Origin: an unicellular cyanobacterium SU2
Lineage (GTDB): Bacteria > Cyanobacteriota > Cyanobacteriia > Cyanobacteriales > Microcystaceae
Length of the DNA stretch: 64,000 nt
Assembly (NCBI GenBank): GCA_002110465.1
Contig: NEED01000078.1
Span: forward strand, 124,001 to 188,000
Direction: 5' to 3'
Shown here piece by piece: positions 45,900 to 53,463 of this stretch; the stretch's first letter is position 1; each line of letters begins with the position of its first letter. The notes below the pieces were generated by a model. It had not been told where the DNA came from. It saw nothing but the letters and a program-made list of their open reading frames with translations, and ran no database searches. Both the position numbers and the translations under genes were made by a program.

Positions 45900-46289
45900 A
45901 TGTCTCAATCTGAGCCAAAGCAACCCGAAGGGGAGTTTGAAGAGTTTGAAGCGGTGCTTCATGATACAGAGCGATCGCTCCTAGAACTCAAAGAACGCTA
46001 TGAACAAATTTGCCAAGCAAAGCAACGCCAAACAGAAATTCAAGCCTCTTTGCTCGAAATTCCCTTTCAGGAAAACTTTCCCTCCCCTCGCTTAGAGAAA
46101 CAATTACAAAATCTACAAGAAGAATTACAAGAATTATCGATTATATTAGAAAGTAGGTTGCTTTCTGATGAGGAAAATCAAGGATTACTGTTGGCTCAAG
46201 TATTATTTATTGAAGTTTTTTGGCAGGTTGTCCGTTTCGGCGGTGTAGGCGTTATCTTAGGATGGTTATTAAAAACTTGGGCTGGTTAA
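45900..46289 (+). CDS. Small coiled-coil protein with C-terminal membrane segment
   Basis: A protein of 129 residues. Residues ~15-95 are charged and helical with heptad character (LHDTERSLLELKERYEQICQ, LEKQLQNLQEELQELSIILE), suggesting a coiled coil. The last ~30 residues are hydrophobic (VFWQVVRFGGVGVILGWLL), a likely membrane anchor. I do not know its function; similar proteins occur across cyanobacteria next to rnc. The stop is followed directly by TTAATAG heptamer repeats and rnc, so cotranscription with rnc is likely. Confidence 0.7.
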   Translation: MSQSEPKQPEGEFEEFEAVLHDTERSLLELKERYEQICQAKQRQTEIQASLLEIPFQENFPSPRLEKQLQNLQEELQELSIILESRLLSDEENQGLLLAQVLFIEVFWQVVRFGGVGVILGWLLKTWAG

Positions 46290-46322
46290 TTAATAGTTAA
46301 TAGTTAATAGTTAATAGTTAAT
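46290..46322. repeat. Short tandem heptamer repeat (TTAATAG)n before rnc
   Basis: Four to five consecutive copies of the heptamer TTAATAG/TAATAGT fill the gap between the preceding gene and the rnc ATG. Shorter copies of the same unit occur before proB (7607), purE (31216), larB (40930) and apcC (57995). This is a short tandemly repeated repetitive sequence of the kind known in cyanobacteria. Confidence 0.75.
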
Positions 46323-47019
46323 GATGGCTACATTTCCTCGGTTTAAAAATCAAGCGTTATTAGATTGCGCTTTAACCCACCGTTCCTACGTTAACGAACA
46401 TCATGACATTATAGAAGATAATGAACGTTTAGAATTTTTGGGAGATGCCGTCTTAGAATTTGTTGTCAGTGAAGAACTCTATCAACACTATCCCGAATTA
46501 AGTGAAGCACAACTGACTCGTTTACGGTCAAAATTAGTTGACGAACCTCAATTAGCTCAATTTGCTAAGGTGTTAGGCTTAGGAGAATTAATGTATCTCG
46601 GACAAGGGGCGATCAAAGATGGGGGAAGACAGAATCCCGCTTTATTGAGTGATACCTTTGAAGCCATAATAGGAGCATATTTTCTCGATGCAGGGATAGA
46701 AGCGGTACAAAAATTTGTGCGATCGCTATTTAAAGAGGCAATTGATAATCTAGTTATTCCTGAGTCCAGAAAAGTTTCTAGTAATATTGTTGATGTCAAA
46801 AATCGCCTTCAAGAATGGGCATTAGCTAACTACAAAAAAGTCCCTGAATACTTTTTAATTAAAGAATCGGGACCTGATCATGCCAAAGAATTTATTTTCG
46901 GGGTACGGATTAATCATCAATTATTAGGCACAGGAAAAGGTCGCCGTAAACAAGATGCTACTAAAGCCGCAGCCCAGGATGCTTTAAATAAATTATCAAT
47001 CTTTAAGCGATTAGAGTAA
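46321..47019 (+). CDS. rnc: Ribonuclease III
   Basis: A protein of 232 residues. The catalytic domain carries the signature NERLEFLGDAVLEFVVSEEL (residues ~38-57) with the acidic metal ligands, and a later DTFEAIIGAYFLDAG with the second Asp/Glu pair. The double-stranded-RNA-binding domain follows at ~160-230 (DVKNRLQEWALANYKKVPEY, GTGKGRRKQDATKAAAQDAL). It processes rRNA precursors and other double-stranded RNAs. Two ATG codons in tandem begin the frame, immediately after the heptamer repeat, with no clear Shine-Dalgarno. Confidence 0.95.
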   Translation: MMATFPRFKNQALLDCALTHRSYVNEHHDIIEDNERLEFLGDAVLEFVVSEELYQHYPELSEAQLTRLRSKLVDEPQLAQFAKVLGLGELMYLGQGAIKDGGRQNPALLSDTFEAIIGAYFLDAGIEAVQKFVRSLFKEAIDNLVIPESRKVSSNIVDVKNRLQEWALANYKKVPEYFLIKESGPDHAKEFIFGVRINHQLLGTGKGRRKQDATKAAAQDALNKLSIFKRLE

Positions 47020-47048
47020 ATTATATGAGTTTTCATACGTTAGCGGGT

Positions 47049-47936
47049 TTACAAAGTAGGATTTTGAGAAATTTTTAAATTAATAATAGAAAGGACGAGA
47101 ATAACTAAAAATAAGATTAATCCCATGGTACAAGCATAATTAATATCTAAATCCTGAAACGCTCTTTCATACAAATAATAAACAACCGTTTTAGAACTAT
47201 TTCTTGGACCCCCTTGGGTCATGATATAAATTTCTTCAAACACTTTAGTTGCTGCAATAGCCGAAATGACCCCAACTAATAATAAATAAGGACGCATCAA
47301 AGGGATGGTTATATCCCAATGTTTTCGCCAACCATCTGATCCATCAATCGCAGCAGCTTCATATAATTCATGAGGAATTGATTGTAGTCCCGCTAAATAA
47401 ATAACCATGTAATAACCTAGTCCTTTCCAGATAGTAACTGCCATGACACTGAAAATAGCGATTTGAGGACTTGTTAACCAAGGAATTCCTTCAGAAAATC
47501 CCAATTGTTTAAGAAATTGATTAAGTAACCCATTAGAAAGATAAAGGGCTTTCCAAGCAATACCAGCAACCACCATAGAAATAACAACAGGAGTATAAAA
47601 AGCCATCCGAAATAAACTAATTCCTTTAAGTTTTTGATTCACTAAGATGGCTAATATTAGAGGGAAAATGACTAGAATAGGAACAACAACTATTAAGTAT
47701 AAAAAAGTGTTTTGCAGGGTTTTCCAAAAAACAGGATCTTTAGCGAGACGCTGAAAATTTTCTAAGCCAATCCACGTTGGGGCTTGGGTTATATCATAAT
47801 CATATTGGGTAAAACTTAATGCAAAAGCTTGTAAGGCAGGAAAAAAAACAGTTATACCCAGCATCAAAAGAGCCGGCAATAAAAATAAATAAGGGATTAT
47901 TTTAGGCGGAATGTTTAAAGCAATTTTAACGGTCAT
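47049..47936 (-). CDS. Sugar ABC transporter permease (MalF/UgpA type)
   Basis: A protein of 295 residues with six membrane segments (YLFLLPALLMLGITVFFPAL at the N-terminus; the last near residues 265-285) and the cytoplasmic EAA loop ELYEAAAIDGSDGWRKHWDI followed by IPLMRPYLLLV. It would be one of two permease subunits of a carbohydrate importer of the CUT1 group. The second permease, binding protein and ATPase are not adjacent, which is common in cyanobacteria with scattered transporter genes. The substrate cannot be stated; glucosylglycerol or trehalose uptake are known roles of relatives. Confidence 0.88.
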   Translation of the reverse strand: MTVKIALNIPPKIIPYLFLLPALLMLGITVFFPALQAFALSFTQYDYDITQAPTWIGLENFQRLAKDPVFWKTLQNTFLYLIVVVPILVIFPLILAILVNQKLKGISLFRMAFYTPVVISMVVAGIAWKALYLSNGLLNQFLKQLGFSEGIPWLTSPQIAIFSVMAVTIWKGLGYYMVIYLAGLQSIPHELYEAAAIDGSDGWRKHWDITIPLMRPYLLLVGVISAIAATKVFEEIYIMTQGGPRNSSKTVVYYLYERAFQDLDINYACTMGLILFLVILVLSIINLKISQNPTL

Positions 47937-48008
47937 GGTCTGATATAATTACCAATTGAACAAACAACATTAATGGTTAAGTAGCGTAGTCCTATAGCAC
48001 CTAATTAT

Positions 48009-48404
48009 TCACGCTCTATTATCTTTCTTGATTGAAGCTGATTGATGTAATATTAATCGATTTCCTGCGGGGTCATAACCATAGATTTCCTTTCCGTGGG
48101 AAGCTGTTGTCATAGAGTTAGATAAGGTTCCCCCTAATGAATTTAAGTAGGCGATCGCCGCTTCTAAATTCTCTACTTCTAAACAAAGACTCATACTACT
48201 CCCAACAGAGTTTCCAAACTCTTCTTGATGACTCAATTGAGGATAAAAAATGCCTAATCGTAGTCCAGAAAACTGAAATTCAGCATAACGTTGAGGAAGA
48301 TAGGGATTAGGAGATTTAGCTAAAAGTTGCTGATAAAACTCAACCACCGCATCAAAGTTTACGGTGGCAATAGTAACGAATGCTGTCTGATAGTTTAAAG
48401 CCAT
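48009..48404 (-). CDS. VOC (glyoxalase/bleomycin-resistance) family protein
   Basis: A protein of 131 residues with the vicinal-oxygen-chelate fold: paired beta-alpha-beta units YQTAFVTIATVNFDAVVEFY and LEVENLEAAIAYLNSLGGTL, and the C-terminal GYDPAGNRLILHQ that normally supplies a metal ligand. Of the usual metal ligands a Glu appears in AEFQFSGLRLGIF and another in LCLEVENLE. The reaction is unknown. The start overlaps the stop region of map by one base, so the two are translated as a unit. Confidence 0.8.
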   Translation of the reverse strand: MALNYQTAFVTIATVNFDAVVEFYQQLLAKSPNPYLPQRYAEFQFSGLRLGIFYPQLSHQEEFGNSVGSSMSLCLEVENLEAAIAYLNSLGGTLSNSMTTASHGKEIYGYDPAGNRLILHQSASIKKDNRA

Positions 48405-49165
48405 TAATCTGGTAAGGTGAGAATTTCCACCCCTGTTTCTGTCACCGCTAGAGTATGTTCAAATTGGGCTGACAGTTTGCCATCTTTCGTAATTGCTGTC
48501 CAACCATCTTTTAAAACCACCGCTTCCCAGGTTCCTTCATTAATCATCGGTTCAATGGTAAATACCATCCCTGGACGAAGACGTTTTCCTTTCCCTCGCT
48601 GGCCAAAGTGAGGAATTTGAGGAGGAGTATGGAAAATATTGCTAACCCCGTGGCCGACAAAATCTCTAACCACAGAAAAACCGTGAGGTTCAGCATATTC
48701 TTGAATCGCTGCCCCAATATCCCCAATTTTTGCCCCAGGTTTCACCGCCGCAATTCCTCGCCTTAGACATTCTTCGGTGACTTCTACTAATTTTCGGGCT
48801 GTTGGGGAAGGGGTTCCCACAAAAAAAGTACGGGATGTATCACCGTGATAGCCATCAAGAATGGGCGTAACATCGATGTTGATAATATCTCCGTCTTTAA
48901 GAATTTGCCTAGCATTGGGAATTCCATGACAAATCACTTCATTAATGCTGGTGCAAATTGATTTAGGAAATCCATGATAACCTAATGGCGCGCTGGTAGC
49001 GTTGTGGGCTTTTGTCCAGCGTTCAGCCTCATCATTCAGTTGTAAAGTGCTTACTCCTGGTTTGACCATTGGGGCTAGATGGTCTAACAATTGGGCTGCT
49101 AAACGTCCAGCCCGCCGCATTTTTTCTATTTCCCGTTTTGATAATAGGGTGATTGTTTCTCCCAT
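48404..49165 (-). CDS. map: Type I methionine aminopeptidase
   Basis: A protein of 253 residues. The metal ligands of MetAP type I are visible: NIDVTPILDGYHGDTSRTF (two Asp), VGHGVSNIFHTPPQIPHF (His), FTIEPMINEG (Glu) and AQFEHTLAVTE (Glu). It removes the initiator Met from nascent proteins. The N-terminal zinc-finger extension of some cyanobacterial MetAPs is absent (this protein starts MGETITLLSKREIEKMRRAG). It may be one of several map genes. The downstream VOC gene overlaps its end. Confidence 0.95.
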   Translation of the reverse strand: MGETITLLSKREIEKMRRAGRLAAQLLDHLAPMVKPGVSTLQLNDEAERWTKAHNATSAPLGYHGFPKSICTSINEVICHGIPNARQILKDGDIINIDVTPILDGYHGDTSRTFFVGTPSPTARKLVEVTEECLRRGIAAVKPGAKIGDIGAAIQEYAEPHGFSVVRDFVGHGVSNIFHTPPQIPHFGQRGKGKRLRPGMVFTIEPMINEGTWEAVVLKDGWTAITKDGKLSAQFEHTLAVTETGVEILTLPD

Positions 49166-49344
49166 CCGTTTGATTCAGTGATTAAGGGTTAATGTAGATC
49201 TTCTTGTTAATGATTAAATCTTCTGTTTTATAGTAACATCTTTTTGAACAAGAGTCATTATTTGATAATTTACAGTAAACAGAGAAAAGATTCTTCTGAA
49301 TCATTTAGGACAGTTTTTTTGAGCAATAAAAATCAAGAAGTTTG

Positions 49345-49815
49345 TTATTTACTAGCCTCCCCATCAATTTCATTTTCATTATCTGACATAAATATTTCCT
49401 CAACCTTTATCATTAATTTTACCTGATGTTCAGTATTATTTTCAGCCCAAAATTTAGAATTAGGTTCAGTTGTTTCATAACTGAGTTCTAGGGGTTTACC
49501 CAAAACACAACTGTAACTGCGAAAATCATCACCGCATCGGATAGCACTTTCTCCTGAATTTACCGTAACCGTCATTTTTAAAGCTGGTGGATCGATTTTA
49601 ACTGATTGTCTAGATCCTTGAGATAACACAGTTAAAGGATATGTTGTGAGAGAGTGTTTTTCCTCTTCTAATTGAGAAATTGTTTCCCCTTCTGATAGGT
49701 TATCCGCTTTGGCTTGTGTTGGAATCCCGAAATTAATCAACAGGACTAATAATAAGAGTATTAGTATTGGAAAAAATTTTGCCAATTTCTCTTTATAACT
49801 TGTTTTAATTAACAT
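49345..49815 (-). CDS. Exported hypothetical protein
   Basis: I do not recognise this 156-residue protein. An N-terminal signal peptide or anchor (FFPILILLLLVLLINFGIPT, then QAKA, cleavage near residue 37) precedes a small beta-rich domain (PPALKMTVTVNSGESAIRCG, SCVLGKPLELSYETTEPNSK) with two Cys residues that could form a disulfide. The C-terminus is acidic (EEIFMSDNENEIDGEASK). A periplasmic or lumenal location is inferred. It is divergent from rpsB. Confidence 0.65.
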   Translation of the reverse strand: MLIKTSYKEKLAKFFPILILLLLVLLINFGIPTQAKADNLSEGETISQLEEEKHSLTTYPLTVLSQGSRQSVKIDPPALKMTVTVNSGESAIRCGDDFRSYSCVLGKPLELSYETTEPNSKFWAENNTEHQVKLMIKVEEIFMSDNENEIDGEASK

Positions 49816-49975
49816 TATGTTAATAGTTTTTTTTGTTTATTACTTTACTTAAGAACAGTAACAGATATTACTCAAGAAGAGCAAACCCGATGTTTTATCC
49901 GCTTTGATTGAAAATTAAGCTGTTAAATGTGATATGCTAGATAGGCTGTATAAATATCGCACATTCAGGACTTCG

Positions 49976-50001
49976 GGTGTTTCTAGTAGAGAAATACACC
50001 T
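49976..50001 (+). promoter_or_regulatory. Hairpin in the rpsB leader
   Basis: GGTGT...TTCT pairs with AGAA...ACACC (one small bulge) about 40 bases before the rpsB ATG; the AGGAG ribosome-binding site follows it. Ribosomal-protein leaders often carry autoregulatory structures, and this may be one. Confidence 0.4.
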
Positions 50002-50038
50002 GGATGGAGGATAAACCCGAATCAGGAGAAAATTACAA

Positions 50039-50881
50039 ATGTCAGTTGTTTCGCTCGCAGAATTGCTAGAGTCTGGGGTTCACTTTGGGCATCAAACCCG
50101 CCGTTGGAATCCCAAGATGGATCCTTACATTTACACGGCTCGGAATGGGGTTCATATTATAGATTTAGTGCAAACCGCCCAATTAATGGAGAATGCTTAC
50201 GAATATGTACGCACCTCTTCGAGCAAAGGAAAGCGGTTTTTGTTTGTTGGAACCAAACGTCAAGCAGCCGGAATTATTGCTCAAGAAGCCTCCCGTTGTG
50301 GAGCAAATTATGTTAACCAACGATGGTTAGGGGGAATGCTTACCAACTGGGAAACTATCAAAACCCGAGTGGAACGCCTCAAAGAATTAGAGTCCATGGA
50401 AACCAATGGAAATCTGGCTCGTCGTCCCAAGAAAGAAGGATCAATGTTACGGCGAGAACTAGGGAAACTCGATAAATACCTCGGTGGGATTAAAACCATG
50501 CGTAAACCCCCCGATGTCGTAGTAATTGTTGATCAGCGACGAGAATATAATGCTATTTCTGAGTGCCAAAAATTAGGAATTCCCATTATCTCTTTACTTG
50601 ATACGAACTGTGATCCAGACTTTGCTGATATTCCTATTCCGGCTAACGATGATGCTATTCGTTCGATTAAGCTGATTCTTGGTAAATTAGCCGACGCGAT
50701 TTATGAAGGTCGTCACGGGGAACTTGACTCTCAAGCAGATTATGAAGAGTTTGACGAAAACCTCGAAGGTGGTGATTATGACGACTATGATGACTACGAG
50801 GAAGAACAGGATGACACACAAACAGTAGACGAAGGAGAAACTACAGCTCAAACGACTCAAACCACAAACGAAGAGGAGTAA
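50039..50881 (+). CDS. rpsB: 30S ribosomal protein S2
   Basis: A protein of 280 residues. The S2 core spans residues 1 to ~228: [40 protein letters not shown], and [21 protein letters not shown] strongly acidic C-terminal tail of ~50 residues ([20 protein letters not shown]) rich in Asp, Tyr, Glu and Thr extends beyond the usual end. S2 binds the 30S subunit with S1. It forms the normal rpsB-tsf pair, but the 474-bp spacer is unusually long and rich in inverted repeats. AGGAG lies 8 bases before the ATG. Confidence 0.97.
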   Translation: MSVVSLAELLESGVHFGHQTRRWNPKMDPYIYTARNGVHIIDLVQTAQLMENAYEYVRTSSSKGKRFLFVGTKRQAAGIIAQEASRCGANYVNQRWLGGMLTNWETIKTRVERLKELESMETNGNLARRPKKEGSMLRRELGKLDKYLGGIKTMRKPPDVVVIVDQRREYNAISECQKLGIPIISLLDTNCDPDFADIPIPANDDAIRSIKLILGKLADAIYEGRHGELDSQADYEEFDENLEGGDYDDYDDYEEEQDDTQTVDEGETTAQTTQTTNEEE

Positions 50882-50910
50882 ACTGATCTGCCAACGGTTC
50901 TAAGTTGACC

Positions 50911-51304
50911 GAATGTCTCTCATAAATATTAGACATTCCCCCATCCCAACTCGATAACCTGCGATCGGTATTAGGAGTTGGGAAATCTTCAAAATGGTTC
51001 CAAGTTATCCATCGTCTGGTTTAAGTTAAACTCAGGTTAGATAAAATAACCCCTACTCAGTTTCCTTATGGTTCAAGAGAAATTGTCAGGTAGAACTTGT
51101 GATAGGATTCTAAATAGGTTGAAAACACCTACTGAGGGTCACTCAACAAGTTAAGCCCAACACCTGAACCGACAGGGTAATTAGGAACGATGATTAGGAG
51201 AACCTAATCAGCCTGGGAATCCAAATATCGAAACACCAATTCGATGGAACGGATGTAGCAGCAGTAATGTTGCTGAGAATCTAAGACGGCAACGACAGTT
51301 AGAT
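50911..51304 (+). ncRNA. Candidate structured RNA in the rpsB-tsf spacer
   Basis: The spacer holds an unusual density of perfect inverted repeats. GAATGTCT (50911) pairs with AGACATTC (50931). CCCAACTC (50945) pairs with GAGTTGGG (50975). CAGGT (51087) pairs with ACCTG (51162), enclosing AACTTGT (51094)/ACAAGTT (51146), which in turn encloses hairpins TAGGT/ACCTA (51115-51131) and TGAG/CTCA (51133-51145). TGATTAGG (51191) pairs with CCTAATCA (51203) around an AGAA loop. ATCGAA (51227) pairs with TTCGAT (51240). CAGCA (51259) pairs with TGCTG (51271). ATCTAA (51279) pairs with TTAGAT (51299). No coding frame spans it. It may be a leader controlling tsf or a separate RNA; I do not recognise the family. 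Confidence 0.55.
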
Positions 51305-51355
51305 CTTAGCGGTTCAAGTCATTATAGTTAATAGCATTAGGAACATAAAGTTAAC

Positions 51356-52159
51356 ATGGCGGAAATCTCAGCAAAACAGGTTAAAGAGCTTCGAGAAAAA
51401 ACAGGTGCTGGCATGATGGATTGCAAAAAAGCACTCCGAGAAAACCAGGGCGACATGACTAAGGCCACAGAATGGCTACGGCAAAAAGGGATCACCTCAG
51501 CCGAGAAAAAATCTGGACGACAAACAGCAGAAGGATTAGTGGAAAGTTATATTCACACGGGAGGCCGCATTGGGGTTCTCCTAGAAGTTAACTGTGAAAC
51601 TGACTTTGTTGCTCGTCGGGATGAATTTAAAGATCTTGTTCGCAATGTGGCTATGCAAATTGCCGCCTGTCCTAATGTGGAATATATTCAAGGGACAGAT
51701 ATTCCAGAAGCCGTCATCGCTAAAGAAAAAGAAATTGAGATGGGGCGGGATGATTTAGGCAATAAACCCGACAACATCAAGGAAAAGATTGTTCAAGGGC
51801 GTATTGACAAGCGAATCAAAGAATTATCTTTGATGGATCAACCTTATATTCGGGATCAAAGCATTAATGTTGAAGAGTTGATCAAACAAACCATTGCTCA
51901 ACTAGGGGAAAATATTCAAGTCCGCCGTTTTACCCGCTTTGTTCTTGGAGAAGGGATTGAAAAAGTAGAAAGTGACTTTGCCAAAGAAGTCGCTGAACAA
52001 GCTGGTCAAATAACTTCGGAACCTGAAGCTAAAACAGCGGAAAAGGTTGAAGACGTTTCTCCTCAACCCGAAGCTTCTACCAAAACGGAATCAACTCCCT
52101 CTCCTAAAACGAATACTTCCCAAAAGCCTCCCGCTAAAAAGAAGAAAAAGAAAAGATAG
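51356..52159 (+). CDS. tsf: Elongation factor Ts
   Basis: A protein of 267 residues. The N-terminal UBA-like motif ([20 protein letters not shown]) and the [38 protein letters not shown] blocks are canonical. The dimerisation/core region is shortened, as in cyanobacterial and Thermus-type EF-Ts, and runs to [17 protein letters not shown] near residue 205. The last ~55 residues are a low-complexity Thr/Pro/Glu/Lys tail ending in a lysine run. It exchanges GDP for GTP on EF-Tu. An intrinsic terminator follows at 52187. Confidence 0.97.
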   Translation: MAEISAKQVKELREKTGAGMMDCKKALRENQGDMTKATEWLRQKGITSAEKKSGRQTAEGLVESYIHTGGRIGVLLEVNCETDFVARRDEFKDLVRNVAMQIAACPNVEYIQGTDIPEAVIAKEKEIEMGRDDLGNKPDNIKEKIVQGRIDKRIKELSLMDQPYIRDQSINVEELIKQTIAQLGENIQVRRFTRFVLGEGIEKVESDFAKEVAEQAGQITSEPEAKTAEKVEDVSPQPEASTKTESTPSPKTNTSQKPPAKKKKKKR

Positions 52160-52186
52160 TTTTCTTTGTGCATAAATTCTTTGTAA

Positions 52187-52228
52187 AAGGCGAAAGTTTA
52201 GCAAGATCAAGCTCTCTTTTGCCTTTTT
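52187..52228 (+). terminator. Intrinsic terminator of tsf
   Basis: AAGGCGAAAG (52187-52196) pairs with CTTTTGCCTT (52216-52225), with one G-U, and is followed by T residues. It lies 28 bp after the tsf stop and fits a rho-independent terminator of the rpsB-tsf unit. Confidence 0.8.
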
Positions 52229-52286
52229 CTTATTAATCGTTGAACTAAGTAAACCATTAGTATAGTTATTAAATCAATTATAAATT

Positions 52287-53168
52287 ATGGCCAAATCTCT
52301 CCAACAAATCAGACAAGATCTGGCTGATTTTGAAGAAAAAACAACGCAACTTTCTCTTGAATTAAATCACCTTTATCGTAATTACTTAGAAGCTTTAAGT
52401 CAATCTATTAAACAACAATTAATCTTAGCTTGTTATCATATTTGTACTCAGATTTATCCTGAGAAATTTTTAAAACTGTCTTTTAGTAAAAGAGAAAAAC
52501 TTCAAAATAATTTACGCCAATTAGGTCAAGGAATTCAAGAACAACTTTTATCTTATTTAACCCCTCGTTCTTCTACTCCTCAAGCAACAATTACGGAACA
52601 ACTTTTGTTTCAATTTTCTCAGTCAGAGGAACCCTCATTGGATGTAAATAAGTCAGAAGTAGATTCAGAATCTAAAGCCTTTAACATAAAAAATCCTGAA
52701 GAATTAGTCAACTGGTGTAAAACGATAGAAGAGGGAATTGATGAAACTTTAGAAAGCCTTTCGCAAAAAGCCAACAATTACTTACACCAAGCTCAAATTA
52801 TCCCTCCTAACTTACCCCCTCAGTTATTAGAGATGGCTTTACAAGCTGAAGAAGGTAGACTATCGGCAGGAGGAACACCTAACATTATTAATTTATTAGT
52901 GGAAACTAACAAGGACAAACAGAAGAAAGAACAACAAGAACAACAAGAACAACAAGAATCTGATTCACAGGTAACTAAATTTTCGGCAATTCATTTAAGA
53001 TTATCAGACATCGTTTTTCCTAATCCCACCTTAAGCATAGAACGCAAGGAAATTCGTAAGCATTTAGAAAAGTTAAAAAAAATGCGCCAAAGCTATCATC
53101 AAACTCAAAGAGAATATGCAACAGCAGAAGCTGAAACGGCATGGCGTTCTAGTTGGTATCAGGATTAA
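52287..53168 (+). CDS. Helical cyanobacterial hypothetical protein
   Basis: I do not recognise a functional domain in this 293-residue protein. Residues 1 to ~105 are predicted helical (QQIRQDLADFEEKTTQLSLE, HICTQIYPEKFLKLSFSKRE). A linker with Pro/Ser leads to a second helical part (KNPEELVNWCKTIEEGIDET, PPQLLEMALQAEEGRLSAGG). A Gln/Glu run (KKEQQEQQEQQE, from a GAACAACAA repeat at 52928-52957) precedes a third conserved part (LRLSDIVFPNPTLSIERKEI). The protein is soluble. Similar ones occur in many cyanobacteria. It is a single-gene unit. Confidence 0.65.
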   Translation: MAKSLQQIRQDLADFEEKTTQLSLELNHLYRNYLEALSQSIKQQLILACYHICTQIYPEKFLKLSFSKREKLQNNLRQLGQGIQEQLLSYLTPRSSTPQATITEQLLFQFSQSEEPSLDVNKSEVDSESKAFNIKNPEELVNWCKTIEEGIDETLESLSQKANNYLHQAQIIPPNLPPQLLEMALQAEEGRLSAGGTPNIINLLVETNKDKQKKEQQEQQEQQESDSQVTKFSAIHLRLSDIVFPNPTLSIERKEIRKHLEKLKKMRQSYHQTQREYATAEAETAWRSSWYQD

Positions 53169-53463
53169 GTTTTGGTAAATTGGTAAAACACAAATTGGTG
53201 ATTTTTCCCCATACCCCTGTTACTGAACTTGTGGAAGTACGCCCTGCCTCAATTTTAAGCTGGTTGTCACCCTGTGAACGGCTCAGCGGTTCGGAGTTCG
53301 GCGAGGCTCACTCGAGCCGCTGAGCGGAAACTGAACCTTGTCGAAGTTCACCATCGAAGCCTTTAATATGGAGGGCAGCTGAGATGTTAAATCCCTCAAA
53401 GTCACTCACAACAAGGTTGTTCATTCTAAATTCTGCATTCTAAATTCTAAATTCTGCTACAAC
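53169..53463. other. Intergenic repeat-rich region
   Basis: This 295-bp gap holds a G+C-rich inverted repeat: GCTCAGCGG (53281-53289) pairs with CCGCTGAGC (53317-53325). Two related CTGAACTTGTGGAAGT/CTGAACCTTGTCGAAGTT stretches lie near 53223 and 53331. Tandem ATTCTAAATTCTG units fill 53417-53458; a similar ATTCTAAATTCTACATTC stretch lies at about 11314-11350. No gene is apparent. Confidence 0.55.

Noticed and set aside
51309-51320. GGTTCAAGTC, resembling a tRNA T-loop
   Set aside because: No acceptor stem, anticodon arm or CCA-compatible end can be built around it; it lies at the end of the rpsB-tsf spacer structure.
53417-53458. ATTCTAAATTCTG repeats considered as a CRISPR array
   Set aside because: Units are short, contiguous and without unique spacers; they are simple tandem repeats.
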